Made by a program: the position numbers and the translations under genes. DNA of 64,000 bases from contig NZ_CP166194.1 in assembly GCF_045679545.1 (NCBI RefSeq), positions 558,001 to 622,000 of the forward strand, in the 5' to 3' direction. Positions 34,883 through 44,039 of the stretch are shown here, one piece after another. Under the pieces are notes generated by a model, which saw only the letters and a list, made by a program, of their open reading frames with translations, searched no databases and was not told where the DNA came from. Position 1 is the stretch's first letter. Each line of letters opens with the position of its first letter. The stretch is from Enterovibrio sp045679545. Its GTDB lineage: Bacteria > Pseudomonadota > Gammaproteobacteria > Enterobacterales > Vibrionaceae.

Positions 34883-35338
34883 ATGACAGGACTAGAAAAA
34901 CAGCTTTTCGCTATGCTTGAAGCGCCTGTAGCAGCGTTGGACTATGAGCTTGTAGGGCTTGAATTTGTTCGCGCTGGGCAGCACTCAACCCTTCGGATCT
35001 TTATCGATCATGAGAATGGTATTACGGTTGAAGACTGCGCAGAAGTGAGCCGTCAGGTTAGTGCGGTTATGGATGTCGAAGATCCAATTACTGTGGCTTA
35101 CAATCTCGAAGTTTCATCTCCGGGTTTAGAGCGACCACTTTTTAACGCTGCACATTACCAGCGTTTTATCGGCCACGAAGTCAACATAGTGCTCAAAATG
35201 GCTATGCAAAACCGCCGCAAGTGGAAGGGCAATATCCTTTCCGTCGAAGGCGAGACTGTCACCATCACTGTCGATGGCAACGAAGAAGCGTTCGCCCTGA
35301 GCAATATCGCCAAGGCAAACTTGGTTCCTTCATTTTAA
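34883..35338 (+). CDS. rimP: Ribosome maturation factor RimP
   Basis: 30S assembly factor of 151 residues. The N-terminal domain has LVGLEFVRAGQHSTLRIFID and the conserved VSSPGLERPL motif is at about 79-88. The C-terminal SH3-like domain ends with the IAKANLVPSF segment. It has a CTGGGG site before the ATG. It is the first protein gene after tRNA-fMet and lies 21 bp before nusA, the universal rimP-nusA-infB arrangement. Confidence 0.95.
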   Translation: MTGLEKQLFAMLEAPVAALDYELVGLEFVRAGQHSTLRIFIDHENGITVEDCAEVSRQVSAVMDVEDPITVAYNLEVSSPGLERPLFNAAHYQRFIGHEVNIVLKMAMQNRRKWKGNILSVEGETVTITVDGNEEAFALSNIAKANLVPSF

Positions 35339-35359
35339 GCTTAGATGAGGCATTAGTTC

Positions 35360-36847
35360 ATGAACAAAGAAATCTTGGCTGTCGTAGAAGCGGTATCCAA
35401 CGAAAAAGCAGTTCCTCGCGAGCGCATTTTTGAAGCGTTGGAAACAGCGCTGGCAACGGCCACGAAGAAAAAATACGAAGCAGAAATCGAAGTGCGCGTT
35501 GTTATCGACCGCAAAACTGGCGAAGTCGAAACTTTTCGTCGTTGGTTGGTGGTTGACGAAGTCACCATGCCAACTCGCGAAATCACTTTAGAAGCAGCGA
35601 AATTCGATGATGAATCGCTAGAGCTTGGTGATTACGTTGAAGATGACATCGAATCTGTCACATTTGACCGCATTACCACGCAAACCGCGAAACAAGTTAT
35701 CGTACAAAAGGTACGTGAAGCTGAGCGTGAGCAAGTGGTTGAGCAGTTCATGGACAATGAAGGTGAGCTGATCACTGGTGTGGTTAAGAAAGTTAACCGC
35801 GACGTCATTATCGTTGATCTGGGCAATAACGCAGAAGCGGCAATCCAACGTGACGACCAATTACCACGTGAAAACTTCCGCCCAGGCGACCGCGTGCGTG
35901 GTTTGCTGTATGCTGTGCGTCCAGAAGCGCGCGGTTTCCAATTATTCATGACTCGCTCTAAGCCTGAAATGCTGATCGAACTGTTCCGCATTGAAGTGCC
36001 AGAAGTTGGCGAAGAAATGATTGAGATCATGGGCGCAGCCCGCGATCCTGGCTCACGTGCAAAAATTGCCGTGAAGACAAATGACAAGCGTATTGACCCT
36101 GTTGGTGCGTGTGTTGGTATGCGCGGCGCGCGTGTTCAAGCTGTTTCAGGTGAACTTGGCGGCGAACGTATCGATATCGTTTTGTGGGATGATAACCCTG
36201 CACAACTTGTTATCAATGCGATGGCACCAGCGGAAGTAGCGTCTATTATCGTAGACGAAGATACCCACACCATGGATATCGCTGTCGAAGCAGACAACTT
36301 AGCGCAAGCTATCGGTCGTAACGGTCAAAACGTACGTCTTGCATCTCAACTTACGGGTTGGGTACTGAATGTCATGACAGTTGATGATCTTAAAAAGAAA
36401 CACCAAGAAGAAGCGGGCCAGTCTATTGAACTGTTCAGCAAGCACTTGGATATCGACGAAGATTTCGCAGCAATGTTGGTTGAAGAAGGTTTCACCACAT
36501 TGGAAGAGGTCGCTTACGTACCAGCTGCAGAGCTGATGGAAGTCGACGGTCTTGATGAAGATACTGTTGAAGAACTGCGTAGCCGTGCGAAAGAAGCACT
36601 GACCACTATCGCACTGGCGAAAGAAGAAATCCTTGACGGTGCAGAGCCCGCTGAAGACCTATTGGGTCTGGAAGGTTTGGAGCGTGATATGGCGTTCCGC
36701 CTAGCAGCAAAAGGCATCTGTACATTGGAAGATCTGGCCGACCAAGGCACTGACGATCTTCTTGATATCGAGGAAATGGATGAAGTTAAAGCGGGCGAGC
36801 TTATTATGGCCGCGCGCAATATTTGCTGGTTCAGCGACGAAGCTTAA
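35360..36847 (+). CDS. nusA: Transcription termination/antitermination factor NusA
   Basis: RNA polymerase-associated factor controlling pausing, termination and antitermination. 495 residues in the gammaproteobacterial layout: N-terminal RNAP-binding domain (about 1-125), S1 domain (about 135-200), KH1 and KH2 (about 230-345) with DPVGACVGMRGARVQAV and QAIGRNGQNVRLAS, and two acidic repeats AR1 and AR2 (about 365-490). RBS AGATGAGGC precedes the ATG. It probably represses its own operon through the upstream terminators. Confidence 0.97.
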   Translation: MNKEILAVVEAVSNEKAVPRERIFEALETALATATKKKYEAEIEVRVVIDRKTGEVETFRRWLVVDEVTMPTREITLEAAKFDDESLELGDYVEDDIESVTFDRITTQTAKQVIVQKVREAEREQVVEQFMDNEGELITGVVKKVNRDVIIVDLGNNAEAAIQRDDQLPRENFRPGDRVRGLLYAVRPEARGFQLFMTRSKPEMLIELFRIEVPEVGEEMIEIMGAARDPGSRAKIAVKTNDKRIDPVGACVGMRGARVQAVSGELGGERIDIVLWDDNPAQLVINAMAPAEVASIIVDEDTHTMDIAVEADNLAQAIGRNGQNVRLASQLTGWVLNVMTVDDLKKKHQEEAGQSIELFSKHLDIDEDFAAMLVEEGFTTLEEVAYVPAAELMEVDGLDEDTVEELRSRAKEALTTIALAKEEILDGAEPAEDLLGLEGLERDMAFRLAAKGICTLEDLADQGTDDLLDIEEMDEVKAGELIMAARNICWFSDEA

Positions 36848-36868
36848 GCGCAGCAAAGGAGGAGCAGA

Positions 36869-39565
36869 ATGTCAGAAGTTACAGTTAAAGCACTGGCGAG
36901 CGAGATCGATACGCCGGTAGATCGTTTGCTTAAGCAATTTCAAGATGCCGGTATTCAAAAATCGGCAGAAGACAGCGTAAGCCAAGATGAGAAGCAAACT
37001 TTGCTTACTCACCTGAAACGTGAGCACGGCGACGATGGTAGCGCTCCAACTCGACTGACGTTACAGCGCAAAAAACGCAGCACATTGAGTGTTTCAGGTG
37101 CTGGCGGAAAGAGTAAGGATGTTCAGGTAGAAGTACGTAAAAAACGCACCTACGTGAAGCGCAGCGACCTCGAAGAACAACGTGTAGCGCAGGAAGCAGC
37201 ACAACGTGAAGCTGAAGAAGCAGCACAGCGAGAGGCTGAGGAAAAAGCCCGTCGCGCCGCTGAAGAAGCAGCCAAGCGAGAAGCCGAAGAAAAAGCAAAA
37301 CGTGAAGCTGAAGAGAAAGCTAAGCGCGATGCGGAAGAAAAAGCACGCATTGCGGCTGAAAAATCCAAAGCGTTGAACGAGACCACAGAAGAAAGAGCGT
37401 CTCGTGAAGCTGCAGAGTCGCAAGCAAAAAATGAAGCTGATGAACTCAAGCGTCGCCAGGAAGAGGAAGCCAAGCGTAGAGCTGAAGAAGAAAGTCAGCG
37501 CCAGCTAGAAGAGGCACGCAAAATGGCAGAATTGAATGAAGAGCGTTGGAGTAAGCAAGAAGTGGTAGCAGATGTAATGGAAGCAACCGATCATCACGTT
37601 ACAACTTTCCAACATGCACGCGAAGCAGAAGACGAAGCGGATCGCCGCCAAGAAGCAGCACCACGTCGTCGCAAGAAGAAAAAATCAGCACAAGACAAAG
37701 ACGACTCATCTGCGAATCGTGGACGTGGCGGTAAAGGCGGCAAGCTGAAAGGCCGTATGGCTAAGCCAACCTCGATGCAGCATGGTTTCCAGAAACCAGC
37801 ACAGAAAGTTAACCGTGACGTAGAGATCGGCGAAACGGTAACTGTTGCTGAACTGGCTAACAAAATGGCAGTTAAAGCCACTGAAGTTATCAAGACCATG
37901 ATGAAGATGGGTGCAATGGCAACCATCAACCAAGTTATTGACCAAGAAACTGCAGCACTGGTTGCTGAAGAAATGGGTCACAAGGTTGTTCTTCGTAAAG
38001 AGAACGAACTTGAAGAAGCGGTTATGCTGGATCGTGATGACAGTGCAAAACGTGAACCACGTGCACCTGTTGTTACTATCATGGGTCACGTTGACCACGG
38101 TAAAACATCGCTACTTGATTACATTCGTAAAGCGCACGTTGCTTCTGGCGAAGCCGGTGGTATTACCCAGCACATTGGTGCATACCACGTTGAAACTGAA
38201 AACGGCATGATCACCTTCTTGGATACTCCAGGACACGCAGCGTTTACATCAATGCGTGCACGTGGTGCTAAAGCAACGGATATCGTTGTTCTGGTTGTTG
38301 CAGCGGACGATGGCGTAATGCCGCAAACTATCGAAGCTATCCAGCACGCAAAGGCGGCCGATGTGCCACTTATCGTTGCTGTGAACAAGATCGATAAAGA
38401 AGCTGCTGACCCAGATCGCGTGAAGAATGAACTGTCTCAGCACAATGTTATGTCTGAAGACTGGGGCGGCGAAAACATGTTCGTTCATGTTTCTGCTAAA
38501 CAAGGTCTTAACATTGACGAACTGCTTGAAGCAATCTTGCTGCAATCAGAAGTGCTTGAGCTTGAAGCCGTACGTGACAGCATGGCGAGCGGTGTGGTTA
38601 TCGAATCACGTCTGGACAAAGGCCGTGGCCCAGTTGCTACTGTTCTTGTACAAGAAGGTACGCTGAAAAAAGGCGATATCGTTCTTTGTGGTCTTGAATA
38701 TGGCCGTGTTCGTGCAATGCGCGATGAGAACGGTAAAGACGTTGAAGAAGCTGGCCCGTCTATCCCTGTCGAAATCCTGGGTCTATCAGGTGTTCCTTCT
38801 GCAGGTGATGAAGCGACTGTTGTTCGTGATGAGCGTAAAGCGCGTGAAGTTGCTCTTTACCGCCAAGGTAAATTCCGCGACGTTAAACTGGCTCGCCAGC
38901 AGAAAGCGAAACTGGAAAACATGTTCTCTAACATGGCTGAAGGCGAAGTGTCTGAGCTGAACATTGTACTGAAAGCTGATGTACAAGGTTCTGTTGAAGC
39001 AATCGCTGATTCACTGGTTAAGCTTTCTACTGATGAAGTGAAAGTGAAGATCGTGGGCTCAGGTGTGGGTGCAATCACCGAAACTGATGCTGTACTTGCT
39101 GCTGCGTCAAACGCGATTCTGGTAGGCTTTAACGTTCGTGCTGACGCTTCTGCGCGTAAGACAATTGAAGCTGAAAGCTTGGATCTACGTTACTACTCAG
39201 TGATCTACGCTCTGATTGATGAAGTGAAACAAGCGATGAGCGGTATGCTTGCGCCTGAGTTCAAACAAGAAATCATGGGTCTGGCTGAAGTGCGCGAAGT
39301 CTTCAAATCACCTAAGATTGGTGCAATTGCAGGCTGTATCGTGACGGAAGGTACCATCAAGCGTAACAACCCAATCCGCGTTCTGCGTGATAACGTTGTT
39401 ATTTATGAAGGCGAGCTAGAGTCACTGCGTCGCTTTAAAGATGACGTAAACGAAGTTGCCAAAGGCTACGAGTGTGGTATCGGCGTTAAGAACTACAACG
39501 ATGTTCGCCCTGGCGACCAAATCGAAGTATTCGAAATCGTTGAAGTGAAACGTACCATCGAGTAA
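36869..39565 (+). CDS. infB: Translation initiation factor IF-2
   Basis: GTPase that brings fMet-tRNA to the 30S P site and promotes subunit joining. 898 residues. The N-terminus has an IF2N domain (about 1-52) and a long charged coiled coil of K-R-E-A-E-E-type repeats (about 100-230), with a second IF2N at about 318-370. The G domain carries G1 GHVDHGKT (406-413), G3 DTPGHAAF and G4 NKID, followed by the beta-barrel and C-terminal fMet-binding domains. AGGAGG sits before the ATG at 36869. E. coli has internal starts giving shorter forms; I cannot confirm them here. Confidence 0.97.
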   Translation: MSEVTVKALASEIDTPVDRLLKQFQDAGIQKSAEDSVSQDEKQTLLTHLKREHGDDGSAPTRLTLQRKKRSTLSVSGAGGKSKDVQVEVRKKRTYVKRSDLEEQRVAQEAAQREAEEAAQREAEEKARRAAEEAAKREAEEKAKREAEEKAKRDAEEKARIAAEKSKALNETTEERASREAAESQAKNEADELKRRQEEEAKRRAEEESQRQLEEARKMAELNEERWSKQEVVADVMEATDHHVTTFQHAREAEDEADRRQEAAPRRRKKKKSAQDKDDSSANRGRGGKGGKLKGRMAKPTSMQHGFQKPAQKVNRDVEIGETVTVAELANKMAVKATEVIKTMMKMGAMATINQVIDQETAALVAEEMGHKVVLRKENELEEAVMLDRDDSAKREPRAPVVTIMGHVDHGKTSLLDYIRKAHVASGEAGGITQHIGAYHVETENGMITFLDTPGHAAFTSMRARGAKATDIVVLVVAADDGVMPQTIEAIQHAKAADVPLIVAVNKIDKEAADPDRVKNELSQHNVMSEDWGGENMFVHVSAKQGLNIDELLEAILLQSEVLELEAVRDSMASGVVIESRLDKGRGPVATVLVQEGTLKKGDIVLCGLEYGRVRAMRDENGKDVEEAGPSIPVEILGLSGVPSAGDEATVVRDERKAREVALYRQGKFRDVKLARQQKAKLENMFSNMAEGEVSELNIVLKADVQGSVEAIADSLVKLSTDEVKVKIVGSGVGAITETDAVLAAASNAILVGFNVRADASARKTIEAESLDLRYYSVIYALIDEVKQAMSGMLAPEFKQEIMGLAEVREVFKSPKIGAIAGCIVTEGTIKRNNPIRVLRDNVVIYEGELESLRRFKDDVNEVAKGYECGIGVKNYNDVRPGDQIEVFEIVEVKRTIE

Positions 39566-39601
39566 TAGCTACCTGTAACAGGTTGTTTATAAACACCATG
39601 G

Positions 39602-39630
39602 GGGGAAGTGCTAAGCGCTTTCCCCTATTC
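39602..39630 (+). terminator. Hairpin between infB and rbfA
   Basis: GGGGAA-GTGC pairs with GCGC-TTTCCCC around a TAA loop with one bulged T, followed by a weak T-rich tail. It may be a partial terminator or a processing site inside the operon. Confidence 0.5.
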
Positions 39631-39649
39631 TTTATCAGAGAAGAGAGTT

Positions 39650-40042
39650 ATGGCCAAAGAATTTAGCCGTACACAACGCGTTTCACAGCAAGTGCAAAAA
39701 GAAGTCGCACTGATCCTGCAACGCGAAATTAAAGACCCACGCATTGGCATGGTTACCGTGTCAGGCGTAGATGTATCTCGTGACCTTGCGTACGCCAAAG
39801 TACACGTGACCTTTTTGACCACGGGCGATCAAACGCCAGAAGCGGGTTTAGAAGCGTTGAACGAGCAGGCATGGTATGTCCGTACCTTGCTTGGTAAAGC
39901 CATTCGCCTGCGTATTACACCTGAAGTGATCTTCGTCTTTGACCAATCACTGACAGAAGGTATGCGTATTTCGAACCTGGTCACCAGTGCTGTTAAATCA
40001 GATGAAGCGCGCCGCGCAGATGTTGATGGGGAAGAAGAGTAA
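39650..40042 (+). CDS. rbfA: Ribosome-binding factor A
   Basis: KH-fold factor that helps 16S 5'-end maturation, important in the cold. The 130 residues start MAKEFSRTQRVSQQVQKEVA and contain IKDPRIGMVTVSGVDVSRDLAYAKVHV and the C-terminal PEVIFVFDQSLTEGMRI. The ATG at 39650 has an AGAGAAGAGAG site; a longer frame from 39608 crosses the upstream hairpin and is unlikely. Its TAA shares one base with the truB ATG (TAATG), so translation is coupled. Confidence 0.96.
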   Translation: MAKEFSRTQRVSQQVQKEVALILQREIKDPRIGMVTVSGVDVSRDLAYAKVHVTFLTTGDQTPEAGLEALNEQAWYVRTLLGKAIRLRITPEVIFVFDQSLTEGMRISNLVTSAVKSDEARRADVDGEEE

Positions 40043-40989
40043 TGGGTCGTCGTCCACGTCGTCGCGGACGTCCTGTTGACGGGATTGTTCTGCTGGATAA
40101 ACCAAGCGGTATTACTTCCAATGGTGCTTTGCAGGAAGTGAAACGCATTTTCTTCGCAGAAAAAGCGGGTCACACCGGCGCACTTGACCCATTGGCAACA
40201 GGTATGCTGCCAATTTGTTTTGGTGAAGCGACCAAGTTTTCCCAGTTTTTGCTCGATTCCGACAAGCGTTATGTTGTTGTTGCCAAACTAGGCGAGCGCA
40301 CGAACACGTCTGATTCTGATGGTGAAGTGGTGCAAACCCGTGACGTTAACGTCAACGTAGAGCAGCTTGAAGGCCTCATTGCTGGTTTCCGTGGCGAGAC
40401 AATGCAAGTGCCTTCAATGTTCTCAGCGTTGAAATATGAAGGCAAACCGCTTTACGAATATGCGCGTGCGGGTATCGAAGTGCCTCGCGTAGCGCGTAAG
40501 ATTAATGTCTACGAAATTTCCCTGTTACGCTTTGAAGGCGACGAAGTGGAAATGGAAGTACATTGCTCTAAGGGCACGTATATTCGAACCATCGTTGACG
40601 ATCTTGGCGAAATGCTAGGCTGTGGCGCGCACGTGATTGCGCTTCGCCGCATCGGTGTCTCGCGCTACCCTATCGAGAAGATGGTAACGTTGGAACAGCT
40701 GGAAGCACTGCTTGAGCAAGCGCGCGAGCAAGAAGTCCAGCCACGTGAGTTGCTTGATTCTCTTTTGTTGCCTCTGGATACAGCGGTACAAGATTTGGAT
40801 GAAGTGAATTTGCTTCCCGCTGTAGCAAGTTACGCATTGCAAGGTCAGGCGGTACAAGCGTCAAACGCGCCTTCTGAAGGTCAAGTACGCATGACCGTTG
40901 GTGAAGAACGTACCTTTATTGGTGTTGGTGAGATTGATGCTGATGGCCTGGTTGCTCCTCGCCGTTTGGTGAATGCTCGCCCACAGTAA
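40042..40989 (+). CDS. truB: tRNA pseudouridine-55 synthase TruB
   Basis: Makes pseudouridine 55 in the T-loop of tRNAs. 315 residues; the catalytic aspartate is D49 in KAGHTGALDPLATGMLPIC. Other conserved parts are LLDKPSGITSN, KYEGKPLYEYAR and the C-terminal PUA-like domain from about 250. Its ATG overlaps the rbfA stop by one base, and the site GGGGAAGAAGAG lies inside rbfA. It is part of the rimP-nusA-infB-rbfA-truB operon. Confidence 0.97.
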   Translation: MGRRPRRRGRPVDGIVLLDKPSGITSNGALQEVKRIFFAEKAGHTGALDPLATGMLPICFGEATKFSQFLLDSDKRYVVVAKLGERTNTSDSDGEVVQTRDVNVNVEQLEGLIAGFRGETMQVPSMFSALKYEGKPLYEYARAGIEVPRVARKINVYEISLLRFEGDEVEMEVHCSKGTYIRTIVDDLGEMLGCGAHVIALRRIGVSRYPIEKMVTLEQLEALLEQAREQEVQPRELLDSLLLPLDTAVQDLDEVNLLPAVASYALQGQAVQASNAPSEGQVRMTVGEERTFIGVGEIDADGLVAPRRLVNARPQ

Positions 40990-41031
40990 ACTTGTTCGCA
41001 ATGAAAAAATATTTGGTGGAAGCTATATCGA

Positions 41032-41060
41032 TTGCCTTATTGGGGGAAGCGCTGTAGAAT
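41032..41060 (+). promoter_or_regulatory. Predicted sigma-70 promoter of rpsO
   Basis: TTGCCT (41032-41037) and TAGAAT (41055-41060) with an exact 17-bp spacer, 74 bp before the rpsO ATG. The leader may hold the S15 autoregulatory fold, which I did not resolve. Confidence 0.6.
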
Positions 41061-41133
41061 CCGCCGCTCGGGTGTCTGGCTGAATCAGAGATTGGCTGAC
41101 ACAAATTTAACCTTTTACATTTAGGAATAGACT

Positions 41134-41403
41134 ATGTCTCTGAATGCAGAAACTAAAGCAGCAATCGTTGCTGAATACGCTCAAGGCACTAACGACACTG
41201 GTTCTCCAGAAGTTCAAGTAGCGCTTCTTACTGCTTCTATCAATCACCTACAAGGCCACTTCGCTGAGCACAAAGGTGATCACCACAGCCGCCGCGGTCT
41301 GCTGCGCATGGTTTCACGTCGTCGTAAGCTTCTGGATTACCTGAAGCGTAAAAACGCTGACCGTTACCTAGAAGTAATCAAGCGTCTAGGTCTGCGTCGC
41401 TAA
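41134..41403 (+). CDS. rpsO: 30S ribosomal protein S15
   Basis: Binds the central domain of 16S rRNA. 89 residues, the invariant family length, starting MSLNAETKAAIVAEYAQG and containing GSPEVQVALLTASINHLQGH, HHSRRGLLRMVSRRRKLLDY and the C-terminal RYLEVIKRLGLRR. It has its own promoter upstream and a strong terminator downstream, followed by pnp: the classic rpsO-pnp pair. S15 represses its own translation in E. coli. Confidence 0.97.
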   Translation: MSLNAETKAAIVAEYAQGTNDTGSPEVQVALLTASINHLQGHFAEHKGDHHSRRGLLRMVSRRRKLLDYLKRKNADRYLEVIKRLGLRR

Positions 41404-41433
41404 TAAGCCTCTGGCTTTTATGCAATGCATACC

Positions 41434-41465
41434 GAAAAGGAGCCCTCGCGGCTCCTTTTCTCGTT
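41434..41465 (+). terminator. Rho-independent terminator after rpsO
   Basis: Perfect 11-bp stem GAAAAGGAGCC (41434-41444) with GGCTCCTTTTC (41450-41460), loop CTCGC. Confidence 0.88.
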
Positions 41466-41634
41466 TTTTGCCCTCACCTTTTGTTGCATCTCAACTAAGC
41501 TTCGTTCGAGAATTTTTGAGCTTATGCCTTTCAATACTGCGTTTTGACTCGTTTTAATTAATCGTGTTGCGCTATCCCTTGAGCATAACCCCAGTAATTC
41601 TTGCCGAAACATGCATCTTGCGACAGTTTGGGTA

Positions 41635-41771
41635 TATAATATTGGCGCTTTCTCTGGCTTCGCAGTCTACGAAGTCGACCATCAGGTCGCGACTATTGAG
41701 AACACTCTATTGCCGTTTTCCTTCAGCAAGGAAATATCGAGTTTTGTCATTAGTCGCGATTGGTGAAGCCA
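41635..41771 (+). promoter_or_regulatory. pnp promoter -10 and structured leader (RNase III/PNPase autoregulation type)
   Basis: TATAAT at 41635-41640 (no good -35) is followed by a multi-stem leader: TGGCTTCGC (41655-41663) pairs with GTGAAGCCA (41763-41771), CGCGACTA (41688-41695) pairs perfectly with TAGTCGCG (41751-41758), and TTTCCTT-CAGC-AAGGAAA forms a hairpin at 41717-41734. In E. coli a long pnp leader stem is cut by RNase III and lets PNPase repress itself. Confidence 0.65.
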
Positions 41772-41825
41772 TTGAAAATAAAGTGACTCGCACTAAGTAA
41801 GTGCAAATAAAACAAGGAATTACAC

Positions 41826-43955
41826 GTGAATCCAATCGTAAAGACATTCCAGTACGGTAACCATACTGTAACTTTGGAAACTGGCGTTATGGCTCGCCAA
41901 GCAACGGCTGCTGTTATGGCAAGCATGGACGACACTTCAGTATTTGTAAGTGTTGTTGGTAAAAAAGCGGCAGTAGAAGGCCAAGACTTCTTCCCGTTGA
42001 CGGTTAACTACCAAGAGCGTACTTACGCTGCAGGTAAAATCCCTGGTGGTTTCTTCAAGCGTGAAGGTCGTCCTTCTGAAGGTGAAACACTGACGTCACG
42101 CCTGATCGACCGTCCAATTCGTCCTCTGTTCCCAGATGGCTTCAAAAACGAAGTTCAAGTTATTGCAACTGTGGTTTCTGTAAACCCAGATGTAAACCCA
42201 GACATCGTTGCTTTGCTTGCGACGTCTGCAGCTCTGGCTATTTCTGGTCTGCCATTTAACGGCCCTATCGGTGCTGCGCGCGTTGGTTTTGTCAATGATA
42301 AGTTGGTCCTGAACCCAAGCAACACTGAGCTTGAAACTAGCCGTTTGGATCTGGTTGTTGCAGGTACTGAAGGCGCGGTTCTGATGGTTGAATCAGAAGC
42401 TGACCGTCTAAGCGAAGAGCAAATGCTGCAAGCGGTTGTTTTTGGTCATGACCAACAGCAAGTTGCGATTCAAGCGATCAAAGACTTCGCTGCTGAAGTG
42501 GCTACCCCTGCTTGGGATTGGGCTGCTCCAGAAGTCAACGTAGAACTGAAAGCACGTGTTGCTGAACTGGCCGAAGCGCGTCTGGTCGAAGCGTACCAGA
42601 TCACCGAAAAAATGGCGCGTTATGCGCAAGTTGGTGAAATCAAGCAAGGCGTTATCGCTCAAATGAGCGAAGAAAATGACGATCTAAACGTTCGTGAAAT
42701 CCAAGGTATGCTGGGCAGCCTAGAGAAGAATGTTGTTCGTGGCCGCATCATCGCGGGCAACCCACGTATCGATGGTCGTGAAAAAGACATGGTTCGTGCG
42801 CTAGACGTACGCACTGGCGTTCTGCCACGTACACACGGTTCGTCTTTGTTCACCCGTGGTGAAACTCAGGCACTGGTTACGGCAACCCTTGGTACGAAAC
42901 GAGATGCTCAAATCATCGATTCGATCACTGGCGAGCGTACTGATCACTTCCTGCTGCACTACAACTTCCCTCCATACTGTGTGGGTGAGACTGGCTTTGT
43001 TGGTTCACCTAAGCGTCGTGAAATCGGCCACGGTAAACTGGCGAAGCGTGGTATTGCAGCGGTAATGCCTTCGCAAGATGAATTCCCGTACACTATTCGT
43101 GTGGTTTCTGAAATCACTGAATCAAACGGTTCGTCTTCAATGGCGTCTGTATGTGGTACGTCTTTGGCTCTGATGGATGCAGGTGTTCCAATCAAGAAAT
43201 CTGTTGCGGGTATCGCAATGGGTCTTGTGAAAGAAGACAATGACTTCGTTGTTCTGTCTGACATCCTTGGTGATGAAGATCACCTTGGCGACATGGACTT
43301 CAAAGTAGCGGGTACTGATGACGGTGTGACTGCGCTGCAGATGGACATCAAAATCGAAGGTATCACTAAAGAGATCATGGAAATTGCACTGAACCAAGCT
43401 AAGGGTGCGCGTCTGCATATCCTAAGCGTGATGGATCAAGCAATCTCTGCAGCTCGTGACGATATCTCTGAGTTCGCGCCACGTATCCACACCATCAAGA
43501 TCAACCCAGAGAAGATCAAAGATGTGATCGGTAAAGGCGGTGCAGTTATCCGTGCGCTGACTGAAGAAACTGAAACCACCATCGAAATCGAAGATGACGG
43601 TACAGTGAAGATCGCAGCAACAGATGGCGACAAAGCGAAAGCGGCTATTGCACGCATCTTAGCGCTGACGGCTGAAGTTGAAGTAGGCCGTATCTACACG
43701 GGTAAAGTAACGCGCATCGTTGACTTCGGTTGCTTTGTGTCTGTTATCGGCACCAAAGAAGGTCTGGTTCACATCTCTCAAGTTGCGGACAAGCGCATTG
43801 AGAAAGTGTCTGACTTCGTTGAGCAAGGCCAAGAAGTTCAAGTTAAGGTTCTGGAAATCGACCGTCAGGGTCGTATCCGCCTGAGCATGAAAGAGGCAGT
43901 AGAGCAACCTGTTGCCGCTGAAACTGACGCTCAGCCAGAAGCTGACGCGGAATAA
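41826..43955 (+). CDS. pnp: Polyribonucleotide nucleotidyltransferase (PNPase)
   Basis: 3'-to-5' phosphorolytic exoribonuclease, part of the RNA degradosome with RNase E. 709 residues: two RNase PH domains with FFKREGRPSE and GSSSMASVCGTSLALMDAGV, an alpha-helical linker, the KH domain with GxxG in DVIGKGGAVIRAL (near 567) and the S1 domain (about 620-690) with GRIYTGKVTRIVDFGCFV. The start is a GTG at 41826 preceded by AAGGA. A structured leader upstream suggests autoregulation. The acidic C-terminus is short. Confidence 0.97.
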   Translation: MNPIVKTFQYGNHTVTLETGVMARQATAAVMASMDDTSVFVSVVGKKAAVEGQDFFPLTVNYQERTYAAGKIPGGFFKREGRPSEGETLTSRLIDRPIRPLFPDGFKNEVQVIATVVSVNPDVNPDIVALLATSAALAISGLPFNGPIGAARVGFVNDKLVLNPSNTELETSRLDLVVAGTEGAVLMVESEADRLSEEQMLQAVVFGHDQQQVAIQAIKDFAAEVATPAWDWAAPEVNVELKARVAELAEARLVEAYQITEKMARYAQVGEIKQGVIAQMSEENDDLNVREIQGMLGSLEKNVVRGRIIAGNPRIDGREKDMVRALDVRTGVLPRTHGSSLFTRGETQALVTATLGTKRDAQIIDSITGERTDHFLLHYNFPPYCVGETGFVGSPKRREIGHGKLAKRGIAAVMPSQDEFPYTIRVVSEITESNGSSSMASVCGTSLALMDAGVPIKKSVAGIAMGLVKEDNDFVVLSDILGDEDHLGDMDFKVAGTDDGVTALQMDIKIEGITKEIMEIALNQAKGARLHILSVMDQAISAARDDISEFAPRIHTIKINPEKIKDVIGKGGAVIRALTEETETTIEIEDDGTVKIAATDGDKAKAAIARILALTAEVEVGRIYTGKVTRIVDFGCFVSVIGTKEGLVHISQVADKRIEKVSDFVEQGQEVQVKVLEIDRQGRIRLSMKEAVEQPVAAETDAQPEADAE

Positions 43956-43983
43956 GTTACACTATTGCGATAAACGCGGTATA

Positions 43984-44015
43984 AAAAGGGGGGCTATTGC
44001 CCCCTTTTTGTTTTT
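43984..44015 (+). terminator. Rho-independent terminator after pnp
   Basis: AAAAGGGGGGC pairs with GCCCCCTTTT around a TATT loop, with a TTTTTGTTTTT tail. Confidence 0.88.
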
Positions 44016-44039
44016 CTGTTTTTCAGGAGAGATGCGCTA

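Larger units (their letters stand above)
41404..41825. other. rpsO-pnp intergenic region
   Basis: A 422-bp gap. It contains the rpsO terminator (41434-41465), a stretch of about 150 bp without recognisable content (41470-41620), a TATATAAT -10-like box ending at 41640 and the folded pnp leader (41655-41771). A small RNA such as the E. coli SraG, encoded in this same gap, could lie in the unexplained part; I cannot show one. Confidence 0.5.

Noticed and set aside
37150..37473. Ser/Ala-rich antisense frame in infB
   Set aside because: Produced by the repetitive Lys/Glu/Ala coiled-coil coding sequence on the other strand.
41564..41800. 78-codon frame upstream of pnp
   Set aside because: Coincides with the folded pnp leader; no ribosome site and no resemblance to a protein family.
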